Positions 1 to 5,407 are shown, numbered from the stretch's first letter. The stretch: 5,407 nt of DNA from an uncultured Prevotella sp. (GCA_938018155.1 CALIIG010000095.1:1-5407), one strand, 5' to 3'. Translations and numbers: made by a program. Notes: generated by a model from the sequence alone, not told the origin.

Positions 1-268
1 GGTAAGAGGGCCTGACAACGCTGCGGCCCTTGTACGTAAGGTCGTAGGAGGGACGCCCTGCAGCGTCGAGCGTAAAGTTCATCACGAGGCGGCCGTCGGG
101 CGAAACCAGCCGGTAACTGGTGGCCAGGGTATCGCCCGCACCGGTTTTTTCCTGATTCCGTGCCGATACGGACAACGTGCCCGAAAACAGCGTTCCCAGC
201 ACAAAAAGCATCACAAGCACGCTGCCTGTGAACGTGTTGCGATGAGGGTTGAATCGTTTTTGTTTCAT
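1..268 (-). CDS. GH97 family (SusB-like) glycoside hydrolase, N-terminal part only
   Basis: This is a gene cut by the left window edge; 89 codons are visible from ATG at 268. Residues 1-36 form a signal peptide: a basic start (MKQKR), a hydrophobic core (VLVMLFVLGTLF) and a likely cut after SVSA. The mature part carries SPDGRLVMNFTLDAAGRPSY (residues 56-75), followed by DLTYKGRSVVRPS. This matches the opening strands of the GH97 N-terminal beta-sandwich, as in SusB ('SPD..L...F......P.Y.L.YK...V..PS'). Known GH97 enzymes are calcium-dependent alpha-glucosidases (inverting) or alpha-galactosidases (retaining), usually periplasmic in Bacteroidetes. The catalytic barrel lies outside the window, so substrate and mechanism cannot be told. 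No lipobox cysteine is seen, which suggests a soluble periplasmic enzyme. The ATG at codon 20 would destroy the signal peptide, so 268 is the better start. The gene is divergent from kup. Confidence 0.85.
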   Translation of the reverse strand, partial: MKQKRFNPHRNTFTGSVLVMLFVLGTLFSGTLSVSARNQEKTGAGDTLATSYRLVSPDGRLVMNFTLDAAGRPSYDLTYKGRSVVRPSY

Positions 269-427
269 ATTATTCAGAATTAGAGAATTTAAAAATTAAA
301 GAATCAAAGGTTCTGACCGGCGGGGATAAGGGAGTCAGGAGAGGCAAACCTGCTGCCTGTTTAACGGTATGGCCATAAGGCAGGCGGCATAAAGGAGGCC
401 CCTGTTTTCGTACAGCTCCGGGATGAT

Positions 428-459
428 CAAAGGTAAGGCAAACATTCCGGTTCGTGAAA
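428..459 (-). promoter_or_regulatory. Candidate Bacteroidetes-type promoter for the GH97 gene
   Basis: Read on the minus strand, TACCTTTG (428-435) fully matches the Bacteroidetes -7 consensus TAnnTTTG. TTTC (456-459) lies 20 nt upstream, one base from the -33 TTTG. Transcription would start near 421 and give a leader of about 150 nt. A second, weaker -7 match (AACCTTTG at 305-312, one mismatch) lies closer to the gene and would give a leader of about 30 nt. The choice between them cannot be made from sequence. Confidence 0.4.
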
Positions 460-462
460 TAA

Positions 463-583
463 ATGGCAAAAGCCTTTCTGCCCTTTCTCTTTTTTATCCT
501 TTCGCTCCCCAATATCCCCTTTCGCCCCTTTGCCTTTCAGCGCAGCACTTTGCCCTCCGGCCCTTTGCCTTTCTGCCTTTCAA
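463..583. repeat. C/T-rich low-complexity tract upstream of kup
   Basis: The plus strand is strongly pyrimidine-rich, built from recurring CCTTT, GCCTTTC and CCCTTT words at roughly 6-9 nt intervals. The 13-mer CCCTTTGCCTTTC occurs twice, at 526-538 and 561-573. A segment near 489-510 (TTTTTTATCCTTTCGCTC) resembles one in the tract downstream of kup near 3012-3031 (CTTTTTAATCCTTTGCTTC). No coding, origin or transposon signature accompanies it. Function is unknown; on the minus strand it lies upstream of the candidate GH97 promoter. Confidence 0.55.
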
Positions 584-793
584 CCGTTACTGCCCTGTAA
601 AACAACGATTGCGGGGAACTGCGAACGCAACTAACCCTTCTTCATGATTTCTGTTTCAGGTTATAATATAATAATGTATTCAGATTACAAAGATAAGAAA
701 AGATTGAGATATTAAGTGCCGAAAAAGCCAAAGAATTGTATCAGGCAGCGCAAAGCCTGCACTGTTCTCCACTCCGTTCTGCCGTCCCGGCCT

Positions 794-813
794 CGCTGTT
801 GTTAGCGTTTTTT
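794..813 (+). terminator. Small hairpin followed by six T, upstream of kup
   Basis: CGCTG (794-798) can pair with TAGCG (803-807), including one G-U pair, around a 4-nt loop, and is followed directly by TTTTTT (808-813). This has the shape of a weak intrinsic terminator on the plus strand. No plus-strand gene lies upstream in the window, so if real it would stop stray transcription before the kup promoter. The stem is short and chance occurrence is quite possible. Confidence 0.25.
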
Positions 814-849
814 AAACCTGTATAGCCCCGTGCGAAGCGTTGTTCTGTG

Positions 850-857
850 TAATTTTG
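850..857 (+). promoter_or_regulatory. Candidate -7 promoter box for kup
   Basis: TAATTTTG matches the Bacteroidetes -7 consensus TAnnTTTG exactly and ends 25 nt before the kup ATG, implying a leader of roughly 20 nt. No good -33 TTTG is present at the expected 19-21 nt upstream; many Bacteroidetes promoters keep only the -7 box. Between the box and the ATG the sequence is A-rich (AACAAATAAATATATC) with no Shine-Dalgarno, which is usual for this phylum. Confidence 0.5.
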
Positions 858-882
858 CAGGCGGATAACAAATAAATATATC

Positions 883-2835
883 ATGATTTCAGCTTGCGCC
901 ACCCGTAAAAAGCTCACAATGATGGGGCTTTTGATAGCTATCGGTATTGTCTTCGGCGACATAGGAACGTCGCCTCTATACGTTATGCGCACCATTTTAA
1001 GGGCCAATCCCCACTACGATACGGCTTATATTCTGGGTGCCGTATCGTGTATTATATGGACGCTGACGCTGCAAACCACGCTCAAATATGTGGTAGTAGC
1101 ACTGCGTGCCGACAACCATGGCGAGGGCGGCGTGCTGGCATTGTTCACCCTTATACGCAAACGCGGCAGCCGATGGCTGTATATTCTGGCCATGCTGGGG
1201 GCGAGCACGCTCATCGCCGACGGTGTAATTACGCCGGCAATAACCGTTACATCGGCCATCGAAGGCCTGCACGAGCTGTCGCCCGGCGTGCCTGTCGTGC
1301 CTATTGTACTTACTATTATATCGGCCATATTTTTCATACAGCGTTTCGGTACCGGTTCAATAGGCAGCATTTTCGGACCGTTTATGCTGGCATGGTTTAC
1401 CATGCTCGGCGTGCTTGGCATCGCAGGCATGACGGGTTTCCCGCTTATCATCAAGGCCTTCAATCCGTATTATGCCGTCAATCTGCTGCTTACAAGTCCT
1501 GAATGGTTTCTTATTCTGGGTGCCGTATTCCTGTGTACCACCGGTGCTGAAGCCCTTTACTCCGACCTCGGCCACTGTGGACGCCGCAACATTACCGTGA
1601 GCTGGATATTCGTCAAGGCCATGCTCATCATCAATTACATGGGGCAGGGAGCATACATCATTGCCCACTCTGAGAATATCCACGCCACAACAAACCCCTT
1701 TTACGCCATTATGCCCCAGTGGTTTCTTATACCAGGCATCATCATGGCCACCGCAGCGGCCGTCATTGCCAGTCAGGCTCTCATCAGCGGATGCTTTACA
1801 ATATTCAGCGAAGCCGTCCATCTGAACTTCTGGCCGGCCATGAAATTCAAGTACCCGTCGATCGACAAGGGACAAATTTACATCCCCCGCATCAACAATC
1901 TGCTGTATGTACTGTGCGTCATAACGGTGCTGCTGTTCCAGACATCGGCCCACATGGAGGCCGCTTACGGGCTGGCCATCACCATCACCATGATTACCAC
2001 CACCCTCATGCTGGCCGTATACCTCAAGCAACGCTTTACGCCACGCCCCGTGGTAATGCTGTTTTTGCTGGCCTACACGGGCATAGAGGCCCTGTTCCTG
2101 CTGGCCAATGTCAGCAAGTTTATGCACGGCGGATGGTTTACACTGCTGCTGGCTCTCGTTACGGGAACAACGATGTACATCTGGTATCGCGCATGGAACA
2201 TCCGGCAAAAATACCTGAAATTCAAGCGGCTGGCCGACTATTACGACATCATCAGCGAGCTCAAGGCCGACGAAACCGTACCGAAATACGCCACAAACCT
2301 GGTGTTCATACGGCAGTCGGACCGCGACGATATGGTTGAAGACAAGCTTATCTACTCAATCATCAACAAGCAACCCAAGCGTGCCGACCACTATTTCCTC
2401 GTACATTTTACCTACGACGACGCTCCCGACACGCTCGATTATACCTGCCGCGAGCTGATAACGGGAACGCTTTATGCCATCAACATACGCGTAGGTTTCC
2501 GCGTAAACCCGTTGATGACACTATATCTGCGGCAAATTGTTGAAGACTTAATTGCGCACCACAACTTCGATATTCGCAGCTCTTACCCCTCACTTCGCAG
2601 GCACAATATTGCGGGCGACTTCCACTTTATCATCATCCACCGCCTCTATTATGCCTCAACCGTGGTAAGCCCTGCCGACAATATCATGCTCCGTCTTTAT
2701 GGCGTCATCAGCCGTTTCGGCATTAACGACGAGCAGGCTCTGGGCTTAGACACGAGCAACGTAACCGTCGAAACCGTACCGTTAGTCATCAACAACCGCT
2801 ACCGGCAGCGCATAACACAGCGACAAAGCGAGTAA
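883..2835 (+). CDS. kup: Kup-family low-affinity potassium transporter
   Basis: This is a complete 650-residue protein, slightly longer than E. coli Kup (622). Kup proteins are inner-membrane K+ importers, considered K+/H+ symporters. Family signatures appear in order: GDIGTSPLY (25-33) in the first membrane helix, GVITPAITVTSAIEG (114-128), GAEALYSDLGHCG (221-233), NYMGQGA (251-257), VIASQALISG (294-303), PRINNLL (335-341) and AYGLAIT (361-367). About twelve hydrophobic segments fill residues 12-435, followed by a soluble C-terminal part (about 440-650), the normal K_trans architecture. By motif, D26, E127 and E223 correspond to the conserved acidic residues of E. coli Kup. The start at 883 leaves a short cytoplasmic leader before helix 1, as in relatives; ATGs at 919 and 922 are possible but would leave almost no leader. 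The gene appears monocistronic: divergent from GH97 and convergent with the BspA gene, each across long spacers. Nothing unusual is seen in the reading frame. Confidence 0.97.
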   Translation: MISACATRKKLTMMGLLIAIGIVFGDIGTSPLYVMRTILRANPHYDTAYILGAVSCIIWTLTLQTTLKYVVVALRADNHGEGGVLALFTLIRKRGSRWLYILAMLGASTLIADGVITPAITVTSAIEGLHELSPGVPVVPIVLTIISAIFFIQRFGTGSIGSIFGPFMLAWFTMLGVLGIAGMTGFPLIIKAFNPYYAVNLLLTSPEWFLILGAVFLCTTGAEALYSDLGHCGRRNITVSWIFVKAMLIINYMGQGAYIIAHSENIHATTNPFYAIMPQWFLIPGIIMATAAAVIASQALISGCFTIFSEAVHLNFWPAMKFKYPSIDKGQIYIPRINNLLYVLCVITVLLFQTSAHMEAAYGLAITITMITTTLMLAVYLKQRFTPRPVVMLFLLAYTGIEALFLLANVSKFMHGGWFTLLLALVTGTTMYIWYRAWNIRQKYLKFKRLADYYDIISELKADETVPKYATNLVFIRQSDRDDMVEDKLIYSIINKQPKRADHYFLVHFTYDDAPDTLDYTCRELITGTLYAINIRVGFRVNPLMTLYLRQIVEDLIAHHNFDIRSSYPSLRRHNIAGDFHFIIIHRLYYASTVVSPADNIMLRLYGVISRFGINDEQALGLDTSNVTVETVPLVINNRYRQRITQRQSE

Positions 2836-2940
2836 AAGCAGATAGCCCGACGGGGGAAAGGCGGCAGGCAAACAGATAAAGCACTGCGACAAAACAGGGA
2901 AAAGCTGACGGCGCAAAGCATACAATCCAGCAGTTTCATC

Positions 2941-3240
2941 GCCCTTTTCCCCATTCTCTATCCCCCAGTTCCAGTCTTGCTATCCCAGTATCACAGAGCC
3001 TCTTCGTCCTCCTTTTTAATCCTTTGCTTCTACGCCCCCTTCTTTACTTTTTTAATTCATGAATCCATTACTTCAATACCCCATTCTTTAATTTTTTAAT
3101 TTTTACCTTTTTACCCCTCTGCACAGCTTTCTACTTTTTTAATTCTTTACCTTTTTACCTTTAAACGCTCCCCCTTTAATTCTTTAATTCTTTAATTTTT
3201 TTCCTTTAACCCTTTTACCTTTTTACCTTTAAACACGTTT
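2941..3240. repeat. Pyrimidine-rich tract made of recurring CTTTTTACC / CTTTAATT words
   Basis: On the plus strand this stretch has very few G (about 14 in 300 nt by eye) and is built from a small vocabulary. The 18-mer ACCTTTTTACCTTTAAAC occurs at 3149-3166 and 3217-3234. ACTTTTTTAATTC occurs at 3046-3058 and 3133-3145. CTTTAATT is tandemly repeated three times at 3174-3197. Seen from kup, a long C/U-rich, G-poor RNA without strong hairpins has the base composition of a Rho-utilisation region, so Rho-dependent termination of kup is a reasonable inference. The word repetition itself suggests slippage-driven expansion. It is not a coding sequence or a recognisable mobile element. Confidence 0.65.
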
Positions 3241-3243
3241 TTC

Positions 3244-3320
3244 GGCGACCGTCAACAGCATTGCTGGCGGCCGTCACACACCATGTACGACGGCCGCCAT
3301 ACTCGCGTACGACGGCCGCC
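3244..3320. repeat. Four-copy GC-rich 10-mer forming two nested inverted repeats
   Basis: GGCGACCGTC (3244-3253) and GGCGGCCGTC (3266-3275) are followed by two inverted copies, GACGGCCGCC at 3289-3298 and 3311-3320. The spacing is symmetric: 12 nt between copies on each side and 13 nt in the centre, so copies repeat every 22 nt. The last two units share a longer direct repeat, GTACGACGGCCGCC (3285-3298 and 3307-3320). The inner pair is a perfect 10-bp stem. The outer pair has one imperfect position, which is a G-U pair in minus-strand RNA but A-C in plus-strand RNA. The block is sharply GC-rich against an A/T-rich flank. It could be a 3'-end structure of the BspA-like transcript, a dispersed palindromic (REP-like) repeat, or phased protein-binding sites. 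Confidence 0.7.
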
Positions 3321-3323
3321 GGA

Positions 3324-3380
3324 AGACAGCTCCATAATAAAATTCAATAATTGTTTATGGGATAAAAGGAGGAACTGTCT
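3324..3380 (-). other. Inverted repeat in the presumed 3' untranslated region of the BspA-like gene
   Basis: On the minus strand AGACAGTTCC (3380-3371) pairs with GGAGCTGTCT (3333-3324) over 10 bp with one U-G pair; the same position is C-A on the plus strand. The 37-nt A/T-rich loop contains a competing nested dyad, CCATAA (3332-3337) with TTATGG (3355-3360), and CAAT/ATTG around 3345-3353. It begins about 30 nt after the BspA-like stop codon and ends 3 nt before the GC-rich nested repeat. No U-run follows, so it is not a classical intrinsic terminator, though it may stabilise or define the mRNA 3' end. Confidence 0.45.
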
Positions 3381-3409
3381 GTAAGAAAAATATGTCTTTT
3401 ACCTTAAAA

Positions 3410-4636
3410 TTATTTTACCACCATTTTTCTGCCGTCAACAATGTAGATGCCGGCGGGCAGATTCTGCGAGCCTGAAAGACGCTGGCCGCTGAGCGTATAC
3501 ACGTCCTTTTGCCGTGCAGGGGTATTGTCGGCCTGTACGCCGCCGATACCGAGCGCGGTTACGTCGTCAACCTTCTGCATGGTAACCACGCTGCCGCCGT
3601 TGTTGTCCTTAATTACGCCGGGGATGTTGGCCACCAGCTTGTTGCAGTATCCCGTAGCGCGAAGATTCTCAAAAGCATGACCGTAGAAACCGTCGCCCGT
3701 CCAGTGGAACGCGCTGAAGGGCAATACTTCGGGGAATGTTGTGTCATACTCGAAGTAGATTTTCTCCAGTCCCGTTGATTTAAACGACCATGGACCAACG
3801 TTTACAAGGCCCTTCGGTATGACGATACTTTTCATCGGAACTTTCTCAAACGCCGCCCATTTCACCGTTGTAAGCGTCTTGGGAAGCACGACGGGGGTCT
3901 CCACTCCCGAGCATTCGCAGAACACAGCCTCGCCTACAAACGTCAGGCCCGGGGGCAGAGGGAGAGCCGTTAACGACTCATCGAACTTGAAAGCCTCGTT
4001 GCAAATGCGCGTAACCGTGTTGGGAACGTTGATGGAACTGAGCAGAACGCACTTCTGAAAAGTAAAGTCCTTGATTTCGGTAAGCGTTGAACCCTCTTCA
4101 AATGTTACGGTTTCCAAACTGCTGCATTCCTTAAAACAGTGCGAGCCGATGTCGGTAACGCTCTTCGGAACAAAGAATTTCTGCAGCGCAGGGCAGGCTT
4201 CAAAGGCCGACTGGGCGATGCTTTGCAGCTGCGAACCTTCGGCAAACGTCACGGTTTCGAGTTTGGGAGCCATGAAGAAACACCAGCCGCCAATGCTCTT
4301 TACCGTCCTGGGAATGTTGACATGCTTAATGTTTGCCACGTTCTCTTTAAAAGGTTCGTGGTTCTGTGTGCGCACAAAGTGCTGGTAGTTAAAGGCATCG
4401 CCTTCGATAACGGTGACGGGCTGGCCGCCCGCTTCAGCCAGAATGTTGACGGTTTCGGGCACATTGGCGCGCGTGTGGTCGATGTCGAACACCGTCGCGT
4501 GGTCGCTATACACGTGGTAAATAACGCCATTGATGGTTTGTACGGTGAAGGAATCGTCGGCCGATGCCGTCAGCGTGCCTGCAAAAAACAGGGCCGCGGT
4601 AAGGCTCGCAAGCCCCGGGAGTAAACTTTTTTTCAT
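3410..4636 (-). CDS. Secreted BspA-like leucine-rich repeat (LRR_5) protein
   Basis: This is a complete 408-residue protein. Residues 1-26 are a signal peptide (MKKSLL, hydrophobic core, cut after TASA); there is no lipobox cysteine. Residues about 78-290 are BspA-type LRR_5 repeats of 22-25 residues. The repeated phenylalanine of the 'xxxAFxxCxxL' unit falls at 120, 145, 168, 193, 216, 239, 263 and 285. LETVTFAEGSQLQSI (126-140) and LETVTFEEGSTLTEI (174-188) show the internal duplication; units with this EGS insert are the 25-residue ones. A linker (about 290-375) leads to a C-terminal tail, VYTLSGQRL (379-387) then GIYIVDGRKMVVK (396-408). This kind of tail is common in Prevotella and Bacteroides exported proteins and resembles the last strands of a type IX secretion sorting domain. 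BspA of Tannerella forsythia binds fibronectin and fibrinogen; most relatives have unknown ligands, so adhesion is an inference. It follows the GH43 gene by 45 nt. The A/T-rich leader lacks a Shine-Dalgarno. Confidence 0.9.
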   Translation of the reverse strand: MKKSLLPGLASLTAALFFAGTLTASADDSFTVQTINGVIYHVYSDHATVFDIDHTRANVPETVNILAEAGGQPVTVIEGDAFNYQHFVRTQNHEPFKENVANIKHVNIPRTVKSIGGWCFFMAPKLETVTFAEGSQLQSIAQSAFEACPALQKFFVPKSVTDIGSHCFKECSSLETVTFEEGSTLTEIKDFTFQKCVLLSSINVPNTVTRICNEAFKFDESLTALPLPPGLTFVGEAVFCECSGVETPVVLPKTLTTVKWAAFEKVPMKSIVIPKGLVNVGPWSFKSTGLEKIYFEYDTTFPEVLPFSAFHWTGDGFYGHAFENLRATGYCNKLVANIPGVIKDNNGGSVVTMQKVDDVTALGIGGVQADNTPARQKDVYTLSGQRLSGSQNLPAGIYIVDGRKMVVK

Positions 4637-4681
4637 ACTATTTTAGGTTTAAAAAAATAAATAATCGGTATTGTTAAGCAT
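4637..4681 (-). other. 45-nt A/T-rich gap between GH43 and BspA-like genes
   Basis: No TAnnTTTG box and no terminator-like hairpin are seen in this gap. Most of it is A/T with a run of seven T on the minus strand. Same-strand orientation and short spacing support co-transcription of the BspA-like gene with the upstream GH43 gene, with the A/T-rich leader serving for ribosome loading. Confidence 0.5.
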
Positions 4682-5407
4682 TTATTGTGCGTTGAAAACG
4701 GGTGCATCGTGCAGGTAAGACGGTACGCCGCCCTGAATGTAAGGCCAGTCGTCGGCCCACATTACGGGGTCTAACATCACCTGCCGGCCGTTGTCAGGGT
4801 CTTTCTTTTCGTAGGCATGATACAGCATCCATGTTTGTCCTTTGTCGTCGGTTACGAACTCGGCGTTGTGTCCCGGCCCTGCAAAGATGTTGTTACTGCC
4901 GAGCATTGTTTCAGCGGCACCGTCGAGCATGCGCCGGCCGTCTTTCGTAACATACGGACCGAAAAGGTTTTCGGAGCGTCCGTAAACAACGTGATAGGTG
5001 CTCCGGTTGCCCTCGCAGCATGAACCCGCTGAGCCAAAAAGGTAATAGTAGCGGCCGCGCTTGTAGATATATGTGCCTTCCATCTGTGAACCTGCAACCT
5101 GTACTTTCTCGGCTCCGGGCTTGATGGAGAGTCCGTCTTCCGACAGTTCGATACCGTAAATACCGTGGAACGAGCCCCAGAACATATAATTCTTACCCCC
5201 GTCCTGAATAAAGAACTGATCGATGCTGTTGGGTACTTCCTGCGTGCGGTCGATGACAATGCCCTTGTCTACAAACGGGCCTGTGGGCTTGTCTGCCGTG
5301 GCACAACGAATCTGGTTGTCCCAGTCGCTGCCCCATACGCCAATGGTAGTGTAGAGAACATATTGACCGTTAATGAAGTTAATGTCAGGCGCCCACATCA
5401 TTCCCCT
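4682..5407 (-). CDS. GH43 family glycosidase, endo-1,5-alpha-L-arabinanase-like, C-terminal part
   Basis: This gene is cut by the right window edge; the frame stays open to 5407, so the ATG at 5401 is internal and not a start. Counting from that Met, MWAPDINFINGQYVLYTT (2-19) is the second-blade signature of the five-bladed GH43 propeller. NSID (58-61) supplies the pKa-modulating Asp, D61, and MEGTYIYKRGRYYYLFGSAG (107-126) the general acid Glu, E109. SCCEG.RSTYHVVYGRS (127-143) strongly resembles arabinanases ('CC.G..STY.I.VGRS'). GPGHNAEF (175-182) supplies H178, the metal-associated histidine. The catalytic-base Asp near the N terminus, and any signal peptide, are outside the window. The protein ends after the fifth blade (APVFNAQ) with no added C-terminal module. 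Endo-arabinanases cut alpha-1,5-linked arabinan of pectin. Other GH43 activities such as exo-arabinanase or arabinofuranosidase remain possible. It lies just upstream of the BspA-like gene. Confidence 0.88.
   Translation of the reverse strand, partial: RGMMWAPDINFINGQYVLYTTIGVWGSDWDNQIRCATADKPTGPFVDKGIVIDRTQEVPNSIDQFFIQDGGKNYMFWGSFHGIYGIELSEDGLSIKPGAEKVQVAGSQMEGTYIYKRGRYYYLFGSAGSCCEGNRSTYHVVYGRSENLFGPYVTKDGRRMLDGAAETMLGSNNIFAGPGHNAEFVTDDKGQTWMLYHAYEKKDPDNGRQVMLDPVMWADDWPYIQGGVPSYLHDAPVFNAQ

Larger units (their letters stand above)
269..882. other. 614-nt spacer between divergent GH97 and kup genes
   Basis: No convincing gene is present. Reading from the GH97 side, there is an A/T-rich leader (269-304), a moderately GC region with a dyad (352-359 GCTGCCTG with 381-388 CAGGCGGC, enclosing the palindrome TATGGCCATA at 368-377), and a C/T-rich low-complexity tract (463-583). 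Then come a short dyad (TTGCG 609-613, CGCAA 626-630), an A/T-rich patch (661-676), a further dyad (CAGGC 742-746, GCCTG 755-759) and the kup promoter region. Open frames here translate to low-complexity peptides with no recognisable family and are not called. No riboswitch class was recognised. Confidence 0.7.
2836..3409. other. 574-nt spacer between convergent kup and BspA-like genes
   Basis: No gene is recognised. Directly after kup, 2836-2940 is mixed sequence containing one arm of a long-loop dyad (GGGAAAAG 2897-2904 with CTTTTCCC 2944-2951). That dyad has no following T-run, so it is a poor intrinsic terminator. A G-poor, C/T-rich tract follows (2941-3240), then a GC-rich nested inverted repeat (3244-3320), then an A/T-looped inverted repeat (3324-3380), then 29 nt of A/T-rich sequence to the BspA-like stop codon. 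The parts are listed separately. Confidence 0.75.

Noticed and set aside
270..512. 80-codon minus-strand open frame ending just upstream of the GH97 start
   Set aside because: It overlaps the candidate GH97 promoter and the low-complexity tract, and its composition is not protein-like. The GH97 start with a proper signal peptide explains the strand better.
601..640. Structured leader or riboswitch upstream of kup around TTGCG/CGCAA
   Set aside because: Only a 5-bp stem is present and no known K+-related or c-di-AMP riboswitch consensus could be recognised. The promoter candidate at 850-857 would also place this region outside the kup transcript.
423..647. 74-codon plus-strand open frame in the spacer upstream of kup
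   Set aside because: It runs through the C/T-rich low-complexity tract, giving a Phe/Pro/Leu-rich peptide with no recognisable family, and it lacks a convincing start context.
1357..2208. Long antisense open frame (283 codons) inside kup
   Set aside because: It is the shadow of a strongly conserved transporter; its His/Gln/Gly-rich product shows no domain. The same applies to the other frames inside kup and to the 161-codon plus-strand frame at 4139-4624 inside the BspA-like gene.
2897..2951. GGGAAAAG / CTTTTCCC dyad as an intrinsic terminator of kup
   Set aside because: The 8-bp stem is A/T-heavy in its middle, has a 39-nt loop and is not followed by a T-run, so it is not a credible intrinsic terminator on its own.
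3244..3320. CRISPR array or integron attC-like site
   Set aside because: The repeated word is only 10-14 bp, two of the four copies are inverted, the spacers are about 12 nt, and there is no cas or integrase gene or attC core signature in view.
5399..5401. ATG at 5401 preceded by AGGGGA as the GH43 start
   Set aside because: The frame remains open upstream to the window edge, the purine run abuts the ATG with no spacing, and starting there would remove the catalytic-base blade and signal peptide that GH43 enzymes need.

Overview
The window reads as a chromosomal segment of a Bacteroidales bacterium, most likely a Prevotella-like Prevotellaceae. This is inferred from four things: the gene families (GH97 and GH43 glycoside hydrolases, and a BspA-type leucine-rich repeat protein with a 'GIYIV.GRK..VK' tail); A/T-rich leaders without Shine-Dalgarno sequences; TAnnTTTG-type -7 promoter boxes; and long, gene-free, pyrimidine-rich spacers. 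Species cannot be fixed from the sequence alone.

Layout. (1) 1-268, minus strand: the first 89 codons of a secreted GH97 (SusB-like) glycosidase running off the left edge. (2) 269-882: a 614-nt spacer between divergent genes. It holds a candidate promoter for each gene, a C/T-rich low-complexity tract and small dyads. (3) 883-2835, plus strand: a complete Kup-family potassium transporter. (4) 2836-3409: a 574-nt spacer between convergent genes. It has a strongly C/T-rich, G-poor tract built from recurring short words, then a GC-rich block with four copies of a 10-bp word arranged as two nested inverted repeats, then a second, A/T-looped inverted repeat. (5) 3410-4636, minus strand: a complete secreted BspA-like LRR_5 protein. 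(6) 4682-5407, minus strand: the C-terminal 241 codons of a GH43 enzyme resembling endo-1,5-alpha-L-arabinanase, running off the right edge. The GH43 and BspA genes are 45 nt apart with no visible terminator or promoter between them, so they probably share a transcript.

Functionally, the exported enzymes suggest plant or host glycan use: GH97 for alpha-glucan or alpha-galactoside ends, GH43 for arabinan. The BspA-like protein may be a surface adhesin or glycan-contact protein made with the GH43 enzyme. Kup is a housekeeping K+ importer with its own promoter and no evident link to its neighbours. No SusC/SusD pair, regulator, mobile element, CRISPR array, tRNA or rRNA is visible.

No new protein system is apparent. 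The least explained part is non-coding: the nested palindrome and adjacent stem at 3244-3380, which pair better in the minus-strand (BspA 3' end) RNA than in the plus strand, and the word-structured pyrimidine tracts on both sides of kup.
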